From NCBI RefSeq assembly GCF_022429625.1, contig NZ_CP092483.1, forward strand, positions 3,224,001 to 3,288,000: a DNA stretch of 64,000 bases, read 5' to 3'. The position numbers were made by a program, and so were the translations under genes. Source of the stretch: Devosia lacusdianchii. GTDB lineage: Bacteria > Pseudomonadota > Alphaproteobacteria > Rhizobiales > Devosiaceae. Positions 29,499 to 38,811 of the stretch are shown here, in pieces (the first letter of the stretch is position 1; the number at the start of each line of letters is the position of its first letter). The notes beneath the pieces are model-generated. The model was given only the letters and a program-made list of their open reading frames with translations. It did not search any database and was not told the DNA's origin.

Positions 29499-31139
29499 TC
29501 ACAGCCCAAATCCCACTGCCCGCGTTCGATGCACGCCTTTGGGCACGAACGCGAATTCCCCGGCCATCCCGAGCAGCTCGGCCGCCAGATGCACCACCGA
29601 TAGCCACATCTCGGTGCCCTGCAGGCTTGCCGCCTGCCCGTCGGCAAAGGCAAAACCCTCGCCCGACATCCACCGCTCTTCGGCCCGCCCGATCACCGCC
29701 CGCGCAATCGCTTCGGCCTCATGGCGACGATGATCGGTCTGTTTCAGGCACAGCAGCAGCGGATGGATCGTGTCGAGCAGGTTGCAGGCCGTATAGGTGC
29801 GCCCCGAAAACCCGCCATAATTGCGATAGTTCAGCAGCACCGAGTCGATCGCCCGCTCGGCATTGGGCACCGGCAGCCCGAACTGCGCATAAGTCCCGCG
29901 CGTCAGCCGATAGAACCCATTGACTGGCTGCAACAATCCTTCCTCGGCTGTCGTCGATCCCCAAAGACCCGTCGCCCGGTCCTGCTTCAGTGCCAGCCAG
30001 CCAAACAGAGTTTCGCGCGCCCTGCCGGTCGAAAAGTACCGCGCGTTGAAATAGAGCGCGGTGCCGATCGCATCCACCGCCGCACCCGCACCCCAGGCCC
30101 GCTCGCGCCAACTCAGCTCTTCGAGCCAGTCGCAGAGCGCATCCGCCTCCAGCTCCACCGCCGCCACCGGATGGAGCGGCTGCCCGCCCAGCACTTCGAT
30201 GGCATAGCCAACCGACAGCACATTGTAGAGCGCCAACCCATTGTCGCGCACCGCCTGTCCCGACGCCGGCGACTGATGCGGGTCGGGAAACAGCCCCGTC
30301 ACCGGGTCCTGCAATGCCTGCAATTCAGCCAGCGTTGCCGCCACGTCCAGCTTATCGGGCACCGCTCCAAACCCGGCAGCAATCTCGATCGCATCATTGC
30401 GATGCCGCGCGCTCCGCCGCGCCGTGCCGTCCGCCTCGCGCGACACATACTCGTCGCCCTCGCGATAGTGCGCCAGCACCTCGGGCCATTGCGCCTTAGC
30501 CGCCGCGCCCAGCCGATCGAGTGCACCCGCCGCATCGGACCTGCTCGATTGCCCGCGATAGCGCACCACCTTGGCCGGCACCCCGCCAACAATAGCCAGC
30601 GGCGGCACGTCCTTGCTGACCACCGCCCCCGCGGCGATCACCGCGCCCTTGCCCACGGTCACGCCATCAAGCACGACCGCATTGGCGCCAATCCACACAT
30701 CGTCCTCGATGGTGATCCCCAGGCTTTCATGCTTCTGCATATGAATGGGCACGTTTGGGTCATCGAACCCGTGATTGAATCCGACGATCGACACGTGGCT
30801 GGCAATCCGCACCCCGTCCCCGCAGCGCACCTTGCCCGAAATCATCGCATAGGGATTGACCGTGCAATGAGCACCAAACTCCACATCGCCCCGCACCAGC
30901 GCATGCCCGGCAATCCAACTGGCCTCACCAAGCATCAGATGCGTCGTAAAGATCGCCGCCTCAGCCGCCACATAGGCCGTCGGATGAAAACTGGCCCCCG
31001 CCATCTCCGCCCAATGCGCCTGCCGCGCACGGTGCTGGGGGGACTCGATATCGGCGGGCGTGCGGTCCCAGGTCAGGAACTGAAGTCGGGCCTCGTGCGT
31101 GGAGTTGATCTCCCCCGCCGCCGATGTGGGAACCTCCAT
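29499..31139 (-). CDS. Hexapeptide acyltransferase fused to alpha/alpha-toroid domain
   Basis: 546-aa two-part protein. Residues about 40-200 form a left-handed beta-helix acyltransferase of the maltose/galactoside acetyltransferase type: hexapeptide repeats such as GVRIASHVSIVGFNHGF, IEDDVWIGANAVVLDGVTVGKGAVIAAGAVV and GVPAKVVR, with a catalytic His in the NHGF region. The remaining 330 residues are helical with repeated motifs (TGLFPDPHQS, TGLWGSTTAEEG, YGGFSG) resembling the alpha/alpha-toroid of prenyltransferase or terpene-cyclase-like proteins. The fusion is unusual. Bounded by repeats, in line with the sugar cluster. The ATG at 31139 is preferred over one six codons upstream. Confidence 0.72.
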   Translation of the reverse strand: MEVPTSAAGEINSTHEARLQFLTWDRTPADIESPQHRARQAHWAEMAGASFHPTAYVAAEAAIFTTHLMLGEASWIAGHALVRGDVEFGAHCTVNPYAMISGKVRCGDGVRIASHVSIVGFNHGFDDPNVPIHMQKHESLGITIEDDVWIGANAVVLDGVTVGKGAVIAAGAVVSKDVPPLAIVGGVPAKVVRYRGQSSRSDAAGALDRLGAAAKAQWPEVLAHYREGDEYVSREADGTARRSARHRNDAIEIAAGFGAVPDKLDVAATLAELQALQDPVTGLFPDPHQSPASGQAVRDNGLALYNVLSVGYAIEVLGGQPLHPVAAVELEADALCDWLEELSWRERAWGAGAAVDAIGTALYFNARYFSTGRARETLFGWLALKQDRATGLWGSTTAEEGLLQPVNGFYRLTRGTYAQFGLPVPNAERAIDSVLLNYRNYGGFSGRTYTACNLLDTIHPLLLCLKQTDHRRHEAEAIARAVIGRAEERWMSGEGFAFADGQAASLQGTEMWLSVVHLAAELLGMAGEFAFVPKGVHRTRAVGFGL

Positions 31140-31157
31140 CCTTGCCCCGCTCACCAT

Positions 31158-31312
31158 CTTCCCCTCTCCCCTTGCGGGAGAGGGACGACATTTCTGCGTT
31201 CAGCAGAAATGTCAGGGTGGGGGGTGCTGCGCCCTCCCATGCCAGAAGCAAAGAAGAGGCCCCTCATCCGCCCTTCGGGCACCTTCTCCCGCAAGGGGAG
31301 AAGGAAGGGTCG
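31158..31312. repeat. Long inverted repeat, family D copy 3
   Basis: Perfect 16-nt arms CTCCCCTTGCGGGAGA (31166-31181) and TCTCCCGCAAGGGGAG (31285-31300) with a middle carrying GACATTTCTGC/GCAGAAATGTC as an inner hairpin. The left arm also occurs at 38537. Confidence 0.82.
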
Positions 31313-31329
31313 CGCCTGCCATCCGTCTG

Positions 31330-32340
31330 TCACGCCAACCGCTCCAACAGCGCCGGCTCCACCTCAAACTCCATCGGCTTACCAGCCACGAACCGTTCCA
31401 CTTCCTCGATCGCCATCTGTCCCAGCCGCAGCCGCTCCGTGCCTACCGCCCCGGCCACATGCGGGGTCAGAAACACGTTGGGCAGCTCATAGAACGGCGA
31501 TCCAGCGGCCGGAATCTCCGGATCGGTCACGTCGATCACCGCATGGATGCGCCCGGTCTGCAACTCGGCGATCAGCGCCGCCTCATCGATCAGCGCGCCA
31601 CGTGCCGTATTGATGAACGCCGCGCCATCCTTCATCAGCCGCAATTGCTGCGCGCCGATCATCGCCCGCGTCGACGGCAGCGATGGCGCGTGGATCGACA
31701 CCACGTCCGACCGCGCCATCAGCGTGTCGAGGTCGACCAGTTCCGTGGTGCGGACAATGGGGTCATCCGCCGCGACGAAAGGGTCGAACAGCAGCACCGT
31801 GAAGTCGAAGGCTTCGAGAAACCTGGCCACCTTGCGCCCGATGCGCGACGCCCCCACCAGCCCCACCGTGCGGTGATAGTTGCCGATCGGCTGGTCCATC
31901 AGCGCGTAACTGCTGCGCCGTCCGGGGTCGGCGCGATAGTGGTCGCGCAGTTCGAACACCCGCTTGTTGGCATAGATGATCGAAGCCAACGTGAACTCGG
32001 CCACCGGCACCGCATTGGCATCAGCAGCGTGCGTCACCCTGATTCCCGCAGCATAAACCGCCGGGTCCAGCGTGAATTTCACCGTTCCGGCCGCGTGGGC
32101 GATCAACTTGAGCCGGGGCGCCGCCTTGACCACATCCGCCGTCACGACAGGGCTCCCCCAGCCTGTGACCAGGATGTCGATCTGCGCCAGAACTGCGCGG
32201 GCCTCAGCACTGTCGAACTCCTCCAGCGGCTCCCGCCGCACGATGTCGACAGTCCGTTCCAGTTGCGCCAGCGATTGGGTGTCGAACACATGTCGTGTTC
32301 GGTCTGCCAGCATGGCAAAGGCTAGTTTGGGTCGCATCAA
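31330..32340 (-). CDS. D-2-hydroxyacid dehydrogenase
   Basis: 336-aa NAD-dependent oxidoreductase of the D-isomer 2-hydroxyacid dehydrogenase family. The Rossmann motif is VGLVGASRIGRKVARFL (GxGxxG variant GASRIG). The catalytic triad appears as Arg/Glu in NTARGALIDEAALIAEL and VIDVTDPEIP, with His in LTPHVAGAVGTERL. The start overlaps the stop of the DUF2264 gene by 4 nt (ATGA), which indicates cotranscription. A role in sugar-acid turnover fits the context; the precise substrate is unknown. Confidence 0.87.
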   Translation of the reverse strand: MMRPKLAFAMLADRTRHVFDTQSLAQLERTVDIVRREPLEEFDSAEARAVLAQIDILVTGWGSPVVTADVVKAAPRLKLIAHAAGTVKFTLDPAVYAAGIRVTHAADANAVPVAEFTLASIIYANKRVFELRDHYRADPGRRSSYALMDQPIGNYHRTVGLVGASRIGRKVARFLEAFDFTVLLFDPFVAADDPIVRTTELVDLDTLMARSDVVSIHAPSLPSTRAMIGAQQLRLMKDGAAFINTARGALIDEAALIAELQTGRIHAVIDVTDPEIPAAGSPFYELPNVFLTPHVAGAVGTERLRLGQMAIEEVERFVAGKPMEFEVEPALLERLA

Positions 32341-34208
32341 TCGCGCTCCGGCACCTGAATGGCGGTGACTTCAATACCCTCGCGGGCGAACAGCTTTTCG
32401 AGCTCGGCAAGATCGGGCGCTGCGGGCACCCGGCCCAGCGCCGCCTCGGCATCGGCTCCTGCTGGCATTGCCATCGCCGCCGTTACCAGCACCGTCGTTC
32501 CCGTCGGGAGGTCGCCCCGCAATTGCGGAACAATGCTCTTGGAGACGATGAGGTTCGTATTGGGCAGCGCCCGGAATGCCCGGCCCGCGCGCTTGCCACC
32601 AAGATCGACAATGGCGCTCACATCGGTCAGGCCCTTGGCTAGGCCTCGTCCCGCCTCGTCGATATAAATATCGGCGTTGAGATCGGCGCGCCCAATGGCA
32701 AAGCCGCCTTCCGTGGCATGCAGCGCCCGCGGCGTCGTGATGCGGTGCACCCTGATATGCCAGGGATTGGCCGGCAGCAGCCAGGTTTCCACCGTCACGT
32801 CATTCCACGGCTTCCACCGCGCGAACAGCGTATCGCCGGCGATCTGGGCAACTTCGTTGCTCTCGCGCACCCGGTAATGCAGCCCGTCATCGGTAAAGGC
32901 CAGCATGCCGTCGAAGGTGCCGCTATCATAGTCGCGGTCGTCCGACTCCACCGAAAAGCCGTAGCGCGAGGAATAGACGAACTTGCAGTATTTCTCGGCA
33001 CCCTGGCGCATATGCCAGGTCTTGCGGCCAAACCGTACCTGCTGCCCGCTCGACAGCGCCACCACATTGCCCGGCGTGTGATACATCACCATGCCCGGAT
33101 GCTTCAGCGGCACCGGCGCCGCATCGGTCACCGCCTCGCTCTCCTCCGCTATCCAGAACGGATGATCCTCCGGTAGCGCCAACGGCAAGAAGGCCTTGAG
33201 CGCCCAATAGGGCGAGCCGGCCGAATTATAGCTCTCGCTCATGAACAGGTTCGGATAGCCATAGCCGATCGACAGCACGCCATCGCGATGCGCGATCGGC
33301 TTGTCGGCCCACCAGCGCAGGTGGCGCATATACTGCCCCTTGATCTCGCCCCATGGCAGCGCATCGAGATCGGCAAAGGCCAGCGCCCCCCAGATGCCAC
33401 CGCAGGCAAACCGGTAGGTCAGGCTTCGCCCGAACGCCAGCGTGCCGCCCTCGTCATCAAACCAGTGCCGGATATCCTTGGCGAAAACCGCCGCGCGTTC
33501 CCGATAGGCCGCGACCCTTTTCTCGTCGCCCTTGGCGAGCTTGGCGTAGATCAGGCCATAGAAATGCATGGCGAAGGGAATGTAATGATCCGCCCGCCGC
33601 ACATTGCCGTCGCGATACCAGCCATCGCCCAGATAGAACCCGTCGAGCTCCTCAAGATACTTCTCGGTCAGCGACCGATCGAACTCGACACCACATTCCT
33701 CCAGCCCCAGATCGACCAGGATACGGAAGAACTTCCAGTTGTTATCCGCGTAATCAAAGCTGCGAGCATGCTTGAGGTATGCTGCCAGATTGCTTTTGGC
33801 TTTCTCGCTCAGCGGCTCCCAAACCAGATGCGGCAGCAACCGCATGGTGAAGCCGATCGCCGCCAGCTCGACCATGCGCTGGTCGGTGCTGTTCACCTGT
33901 CCCCAATATTCGGGATGCTCGGGGTCCGTGCCGTTTGCCAGACCCTGCCGATAGAGTTCCCAGTGGTCAAACTTGCCACCGCCCGCCGCCAGCGGCGTCA
34001 GCCCCCAGAGCGGCCGGGCGAACCCTTCGAGGTCGGCCGCCGCCCGGTCGAAATGCGCCCCGGCGCCATCGAGCCGCACCCGCGCCCCACCTTCCGAGAA
34101 GAACGGCAGCAGTGGATTGAACAGGTCGTGCAATGCCTTTTCGACATCCGCGCGCGTCTTGAGCGGGTTGCCGTGGAGCGGATTGGCGCTGGCCGGATCA
34201 TAAGTCAT
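32337..34208 (-). CDS. DUF2264 domain protein
   Basis: 623-aa protein typical of DUF2264. The conserved N-terminal half is helical and toroid-like: LEGFARPLWGLTPLAAGGG, YWGQVNSTDQRMVELAAIGF and SFDYADNNWKFFRILVDLGL. A beta-rich C-terminal half follows (KYCKFVYSSRYGFSVESDDRD, ETWLLPANPWHIRVHRI). The layout is like alginate-lyase/heparinase-type polysaccharide enzymes, so a glycoside hydrolase or lyase role is plausible but unproven. The ATG at 34208 excludes 12 residues that enter the upstream repeat region. Coupled to the D-2-hydroxyacid dehydrogenase. Confidence 0.8.
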   Translation of the reverse strand: MTYDPASANPLHGNPLKTRADVEKALHDLFNPLLPFFSEGGARVRLDGAGAHFDRAAADLEGFARPLWGLTPLAAGGGKFDHWELYRQGLANGTDPEHPEYWGQVNSTDQRMVELAAIGFTMRLLPHLVWEPLSEKAKSNLAAYLKHARSFDYADNNWKFFRILVDLGLEECGVEFDRSLTEKYLEELDGFYLGDGWYRDGNVRRADHYIPFAMHFYGLIYAKLAKGDEKRVAAYRERAAVFAKDIRHWFDDEGGTLAFGRSLTYRFACGGIWGALAFADLDALPWGEIKGQYMRHLRWWADKPIAHRDGVLSIGYGYPNLFMSESYNSAGSPYWALKAFLPLALPEDHPFWIAEESEAVTDAAPVPLKHPGMVMYHTPGNVVALSSGQQVRFGRKTWHMRQGAEKYCKFVYSSRYGFSVESDDRDYDSGTFDGMLAFTDDGLHYRVRESNEVAQIAGDTLFARWKPWNDVTVETWLLPANPWHIRVHRITTPRALHATEGGFAIGRADLNADIYIDEAGRGLAKGLTDVSAIVDLGGKRAGRAFRALPNTNLIVSKSIVPQLRGDLPTGTTVLVTAAMAMPAGADAEAALGRVPAAPDLAELEKLFAREGIEVTAIQVPERD

Positions 34209-34249
34209 TTGGTCTGGTATTCCTGTCTGGCAAATTGTGCCCAACCATC

Positions 34250-34323
34250 GTCATTGCCCGGCATGTCCGGGCAATCCATCTTCCGCTTGGGCCATGGACC
34301 ACCCGGACGAGCCGGGTGGTGAC
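34250..34323. repeat. Paired palindromic repeat, family C copy 2, overlapping a coding end
   Basis: Inverted units GTCATTGCCCGGCATGTCCG and ACCACCCGGACGAGCCGGGT match the copy at 29395. The element overlaps the last 23 or so codons and the stop of the upstream OppF-like gene. Confidence 0.8.
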
Positions 34324-35354
34324 GCCGGTGAGGTGTGAGGCACGTCTTCATAAGCGCCCTTCAAATCGAGTTTTTCGGCGAAATGGCAGGCCGCTTCCTG
34401 GGCTGTCCCGTTGATCGGGCGCAGTGCCGGTTTCTCGGTCCGGCAGCGATCCTCGGCATATTTGCAGCGCGTCTGGAACGGGCACCCGGCCGGGCGATTG
34501 CCGAGATAGGGGATTTCCCCCCGCACTTCCTTGGCCCGCCCCTTGCGCCGCAGCGGATCGGCGATCGGCAGCGCTTCCAGCAGCAATTCGGTATAGGGAT
34601 GGCGCGGCCGCTCGAACAACATCTCGGTGGGCGCGTTCTCCACCACATGGCCGAGATACATCACCACCACCCGGTCAGCGATGTAGTTCACCACGCCCAG
34701 GTCATGGCTGATGAAGATGTAGGTCAGCCCGAACTCGGCCTTCAAATCCTCCAGCAGGTTCAGCACCTGCGCCTGGATCGACACATCCAGCGCCGACACC
34801 GCCTCATCGGCAATCACCAGCTTGGGGTCGAGCACCAGCGCACGGGCAATACCGATACGCTGCCGCTGCCCACCCGAGAACGCATGCGGATACCGCCCCA
34901 CCGCCTCGGCCGGAATACCGACCTTCTCCAGCGTCGAGATCACCCGCTCTTCGAGTTCCTTGCCCTTGCAGATTCTGTGGATGCGCAGCGGCTCGGCGAC
35001 GATGTCGAACACCCGCATATTGGGGTTGAGCGAGCTCATCGGGTCCTGGAAGATCATGCGAATATCCTGCCGCCATGGCTTGATCTCCCGCTTGTTCAGC
35101 GCCGTCAGTTCGACGTCGCCGCCCGACTTGGGGTGATACACCACTCGCCCCGCGCTTGATGATTGCGCCTTGATGATGCAGCGCCCTAGCGTGGTCTTGC
35201 CGCAACCGCTTTCACCAACGATGGCCAGCGTTTCGCCTGCCTCCACCGTCAGGTTGATATCGGTCAGCGCATCGAGCCGCCGCTCCGGCCCGAACCAGCC
35301 GCCGCTCAGCGTATAATGCTTGGATAGGTTTTCGACCGTCAGCAAGGCGCTCAT
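34251..35354 (-). CDS. Oligopeptide/oligosaccharide ABC transporter ATPase (OppF-like)
   Basis: 367-aa cytoplasmic ATPase with Walker A GESGCGKTT (near residue 42), Q-loop MIFQDPMSSLNP, signature FSGGQRQRIGIARAL and Walker B VIADEAVSALD. The Asp-Glu is followed by Ala-Val instead of Pro-Thr, a small change. The oligopeptide C-terminal region has a Cys cluster (CPFQTRCKYAEDRC) that may bind an Fe-S cluster. The last 23 or so residues (after YEDVPHT) are encoded by a repeat element, which supplies the stop. The ATG at 35354 overlaps the OppD-like stop by 4 nt. Confidence 0.9.
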   Translation of the reverse strand: MSALLTVENLSKHYTLSGGWFGPERRLDALTDINLTVEAGETLAIVGESGCGKTTLGRCIIKAQSSSAGRVVYHPKSGGDVELTALNKREIKPWRQDIRMIFQDPMSSLNPNMRVFDIVAEPLRIHRICKGKELEERVISTLEKVGIPAEAVGRYPHAFSGGQRQRIGIARALVLDPKLVIADEAVSALDVSIQAQVLNLLEDLKAEFGLTYIFISHDLGVVNYIADRVVVMYLGHVVENAPTEMLFERPRHPYTELLLEALPIADPLRRKGRAKEVRGEIPYLGNRPAGCPFQTRCKYAEDRCRTEKPALRPINGTAQEAACHFAEKLDLKGAYEDVPHTSPASPPGSSGWSMAQAEDGLPGHAGQ

Positions 35355-36373
35355 GCGACTGCCTCCGCTGGTTGCTGCGTCAACAGGTGGCAGCGCGCAT
35401 GATGCCCATTGCCGACATCCGTCCGCTCCGGCCGCACCGTTGCGCACGGCTCGAACGCATAGGGACACCGGCTGGTGAATGCACAACCCACCGGCCGGTC
35501 CTTGGGCGCCGGCACCGTGCCCTTGATCGGCGACAACCGCACCCGATCCGCCTTGCGCGCCATCTTGGGAATGGAGCTCATCAGCGCCTGCGTATAGGGG
35601 TGCTTGGGCGCGGCGAATACGTCGAACACGCTGCCCTGCTCCACCACATCGCCCAGATACATCACCGCCACCTCGTCGGCGATCTCGGCCACCACGCCCA
35701 GGTCATGGGTGATGAACAGCATCGCCATGCCGAAATCGGCCTGCAACTGCCGCAACAGGTCGAGGATCTGCGCCTGTGTCGTTACGTCGAGCGCCGTGGT
35801 CGGCTCGTCCGCGATCAGCAATTGCGGCGTGCAAGCCAGCGCCATGGCGATCATGGCGCGCTGCCGCAAACCACCCGAGAGCTGGAATGGATATGCATCC
35901 GCCCGCTCCCGCGCGCCGGGAATGCCCACCTGATCGAGCAAAGCCACCGTACGCTCACGCGCCTGTTTCGGCTTCAGCCCTTCATGGATCACCATCATCT
36001 CGTCGATCTGGTCGCCAATCGTATGCACCGGCGAGAGTGAGCTCATCGGCTCCTGGAAGATCATCGAGATCTGGTTGCCGCGGATTTTGCGCAGCGGCAG
36101 GCTGTCCTGCTTGAGCTTGACGATATCAGTCGCCGCTTCGCCCGCTGGTTCGAACAGGATCGAGCCGCGAGGAATATTGGCATTCTTGTCGAGCAACCGC
36201 AGCACGGCCCGGGCCGTCACCGATTTCCCGCAGCCGCTTTCGCCCACCAGCGCCAGCGTCTTGCCCGGCGTCAACGTCAGGTCCACCTGCCGCACCGCCT
36301 CGATATCGGCCTCGTCAGGCGACGAGAACACGATCGACATGTCGTTGATGGTGAGGATTGGTTTATCGGCCAT
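35351..36373 (-). CDS. Oligopeptide/oligosaccharide ABC transporter ATPase (OppD-like)
   Basis: 340-aa ATPase paired with the OppF-like gene. It shows Walker [17 protein letters not shown]-loop [12 protein letters not shown], signature [15 protein letters not shown], Walker [11 protein letters not shown] and H-loop FITHDLGVV. The C-terminal oligopeptide domain carries [29 protein letters not shown] at 36373 is the most natural start, overlapping the permease end by 11 nt; in-frame ATGs slightly upstream cannot be excluded. Confidence 0.9.
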   Translation of the reverse strand: MADKPILTINDMSIVFSSPDEADIEAVRQVDLTLTPGKTLALVGESGCGKSVTARAVLRLLDKNANIPRGSILFEPAGEAATDIVKLKQDSLPLRKIRGNQISMIFQEPMSSLSPVHTIGDQIDEMMVIHEGLKPKQARERTVALLDQVGIPGARERADAYPFQLSGGLRQRAMIAMALACTPQLLIADEPTTALDVTTQAQILDLLRQLQADFGMAMLFITHDLGVVAEIADEVAVMYLGDVVEQGSVFDVFAAPKHPYTQALMSSIPKMARKADRVRLSPIKGTVPAPKDRPVGCAFTSRCPYAFEPCATVRPERTDVGNGHHARCHLLTQQPAEAVA

Positions 36374-37511
36374 GGGGGTCAGCGGCATCACGGAGGCCGT
36401 CTCCAAAGAAGTTCATGGACAGGATGATGATCACCACGCAGATGCCGGGCGTCAGCAGCCACGGCGCGGTCGCCAGCGTGCGGATATTCTGTGCGTCCTG
36501 CAGCAGCGTGCCCCAGCTGACGATCGGCGCCTGCAGGCCGAGACCGAGGAACGACAGTGCCGTCTCGGCCAGGATCATGCCGGGAATGGCCAGCGTCGCC
36601 GCCGCAATGATGTGGCTCATGAAGCTGGGCACCATGTGCCGCGTGATGATGCGCCAATCGCTGGCGCCATCGAGTTGCGCCGCCGTCACGAAATCCTCGG
36701 TGCGCAGCGACAGGAACCGCCCGCGCACCACGCGCGCCAGTTCGGTCCAGCCGATCAGGCTGAGGATCAGCGTGATGGCAAAATAGGTCTGGAGCGCGCT
36801 CCAGTCCTTGGGCATGGCGGCCGCCAGCCCCAGCCACAAGGGAATGGTGGGCATCGAGCGGATGAACTCGACCACGCGCATCACCGCGCTATCGAACCAG
36901 CCACCGTAATAGCCGGCAAAACCGCCGATAATGATGCCGAAGAACAGGCTGAGCGTCACACCGGCGAGGCCGATGGACAGCGAAATGCGCGTACCGTGGA
37001 TCAGGCGGCTCAATAGATCTCGACCCAGCCGGTCGGCCCCGAGCACGTAGAACGGCGCTCGCGCTTCCGTCACGCCCACGAACTTGACCGACATCGGGAT
37101 GATCCCCGCCAGCATATAGGGCTCGCTTGGCGCAAAGAACTGCACCGGAATTTCCGTCTCAGGATCAATCACGAACGTCCGCCGCATCGCCTTGGGGTCG
37201 ACTTCGCTCTTGTAGCCGTTGACGTGGGGCGAGAATGACCACGAGCCATCCTCAGCGGTGGAGAAAAACTGGATGCCCTGCGGCGGCGCATAAGTATAGC
37301 GCGCGCTATATGCCGCCGGATCGGTCGGCGCCAGGAACTCGGCCAGCAACGCCACCAGGTAGAACAGCGCCACCACCCACAGGCTCACCAGCGCCAGCCG
37401 GTGCCGCTTGAAGCGGCGCCACATCAGGCCGAGCTGGCTCTCCCGCTTGGCGCGGGCAATAGCGACGGGTGCGGGTGCAATTGCAGTTGGGGTCATGGTT
37501 TCCACGGCCAT
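36363..37511 (-). CDS. ABC transporter permease (OppC-like)
   Basis: 382-aa inner-membrane permease. The N-terminal cytoplasmic stretch is followed by a first span (LALVSLWVVALFYLVALLAEF), then a periplasmic insert of about 130 residues longer than in E. coli OppC. The core BPD_transp_1 domain comes next (LGADRLGRDLLSRLIHGTRISL). The EAA loop is TAAQLDGASDWRIITRHMVPS. The ATG at 37511 overlaps the OppB-like stop by 1 nt (TAATG). Long periplasmic inserts of this type are seen in permeases paired with large family-5 receptors. Confidence 0.88.
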   Translation of the reverse strand: MAVETMTPTAIAPAPVAIARAKRESQLGLMWRRFKRHRLALVSLWVVALFYLVALLAEFLAPTDPAAYSARYTYAPPQGIQFFSTAEDGSWSFSPHVNGYKSEVDPKAMRRTFVIDPETEIPVQFFAPSEPYMLAGIIPMSVKFVGVTEARAPFYVLGADRLGRDLLSRLIHGTRISLSIGLAGVTLSLFFGIIIGGFAGYYGGWFDSAVMRVVEFIRSMPTIPLWLGLAAAMPKDWSALQTYFAITLILSLIGWTELARVVRGRFLSLRTEDFVTAAQLDGASDWRIITRHMVPSFMSHIIAAATLAIPGMILAETALSFLGLGLQAPIVSWGTLLQDAQNIRTLATAPWLLTPGICVVIIILSMNFFGDGLRDAADPHGR

Positions 37512-38503
37512 TACTTGCTCCCGTACCGAATTCGGGGGTCTATCCAGGCCAGCAACAGGTCGCTCAGCAGGGTGCCGATGACCGTCAACATGCCCAGCAA
37601 CATGATGATCGCGCCGGCGAGGAACATGTCCTGCGAGGTCAGCGAGCGCAGCAGTAGTGGCCCGGCTGTCGGCAGGTTCAGCACCACCGACACCAGCACC
37701 GAGCTCGACACCAGGGCCGGCAGCAGCCAACCGATGGTGGAGATCAGCGGGTTGAGCGCCACACGCACCGGATATTTCATGATGGTGCGAAATTCGCTGA
37801 GCCCCTTGGCCCGTGCCGTGGTGACATAGGGCTTCTTGAGCTCATCGAGCAGGTTGGCGCGCAGGATGCGGATCAGCTCTGCCGTTCCCGCCAGCGACAG
37901 CACCAGGATCGGCGCCCAGGCATGGCTGAGAAAATCCCAGACGCGGGGAACGCTCCAGCGCGCCGTCTCGAATTGCGGCGAGAACAGCCCGCCAATGGTC
38001 TCTCCGAACCAGATGAAACTGAGATACATCAGGATCAGCGCAAAGAAGAAATTGGGAATGGCGAGGCCCAGAAAGCCTCCAATGGTGGCGAGGTAATCGC
38101 CGAGCGAATATTTGCGCACCGCCGCATAGATGCCGATCGGCAGCGCTACCAGCCACATCACGATGACGGCCAGACCTTCGAGCAGGATGGAATTGCCCAG
38201 GCGACCCCAGATCAACGTCGTTACTGGCGCCTTCCACTCAAAGCTCTGCCCGAAATCGCCGCGCAGTACGATGCCGCTGATCCATTTCCAGTACTGCACT
38301 ATGTAAGGCTGGCCGAAGCCATATTGCTGGCGCAGCGCCTCGATCGTCGCCGGATCAACCCGGTCGCCATTGGCCGACAGCGTCGCCACATAGGTTGTGA
38401 GGTAGTCGCCAGGCGGCAGTTGGATAATGGCAAAGGCAACGAAGGACACCGCCCACATCGTCAGCACCATCGCGATCAGTCGGTTCGCTATGAAACGCAA
38501 CAT
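37511..38503 (-). CDS. ABC transporter permease (OppB-like)
   Basis: 330-aa permease beginning MLRFIANRLIAMVLTMWAVS, the typical OppB N-terminus and first span. The periplasmic stretch ATIEALRQQYGFGQPYIVQYWKW is also typical. The EAA loop reads TTARAKGLSEFRTIMKYPVRVALNPL near residue 230. It is the first permease after the binding protein; a 308-nt gap full of repeats separates them. ATG 38503 is chosen over one 11 codons upstream. Confidence 0.9.
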   Translation of the reverse strand: MLRFIANRLIAMVLTMWAVSFVAFAIIQLPPGDYLTTYVATLSANGDRVDPATIEALRQQYGFGQPYIVQYWKWISGIVLRGDFGQSFEWKAPVTTLIWGRLGNSILLEGLAVIVMWLVALPIGIYAAVRKYSLGDYLATIGGFLGLAIPNFFFALILMYLSFIWFGETIGGLFSPQFETARWSVPRVWDFLSHAWAPILVLSLAGTAELIRILRANLLDELKKPYVTTARAKGLSEFRTIMKYPVRVALNPLISTIGWLLPALVSSSVLVSVVLNLPTAGPLLLRSLTSQDMFLAGAIIMLLGMLTVIGTLLSDLLLAWIDPRIRYGSK

Positions 38504-38530
38504 GGGCGTCTCCTGTTCATCAAACTCGGG

Positions 38531-38605
38531 GCCCACCCCTCTCCCCTTGCGGGAGAGGGACGACCTGACGCGTTCAGCGGAAGGCCAGGGTGAGGGGGTG
38601 GATTG
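38531..38605. repeat. Inverted repeat, family D copy 4
   Basis: CCCTCTCCCCTTGCGGGAGA at 38537 folds on itself and continues GGGACGAC, as at 31163, followed by CAGGGTGAGGGGGTGG, whose start matches the copy-3 middle. It is part of a 308-nt gap between the binding-protein and OppB-like genes that contains no gene. Confidence 0.7.
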
Positions 38606-38628
38606 GCCCGGATATCGGGGCTTCCGAC

Positions 38629-38740
38629 ACCCCCTCCTAGCCTCCCCCCATCAAGGGGGAGGTACTGCCCGGTGCATACCGCCTATCTCGCCCAACACTC
38701 GATCGGCATTTCCCCTTGATGGGGGAGGCCGGGAGGGGGT
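38629..38740. repeat. Long inverted repeat, family D copy 5
   Basis: Outer arms ACCCCCTCC..GCCTCCCCC and GGGGGAGGCCGGGAGGGGGT enclose inner arms ATCAAGGGG and CCCCTTGAT. The element lies 70 nt after the binding-protein stop and could terminate or stabilise the upstream mRNA, which would raise receptor level relative to the permeases. Confidence 0.78.
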
Positions 38741-38811
38741 GGAGCAACTCGCACCGGCTTGGTTATTCAACCCCTCGCGGCACGGGGAGCGCCGCGAGGG
38801 GCGGGAGGCCG

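Noticed and set aside
29721..31613. 630-aa plus-strand open frame
   Set aside because: Antisense to the acyltransferase fusion and a repeat; Arg/His-rich with no motif.
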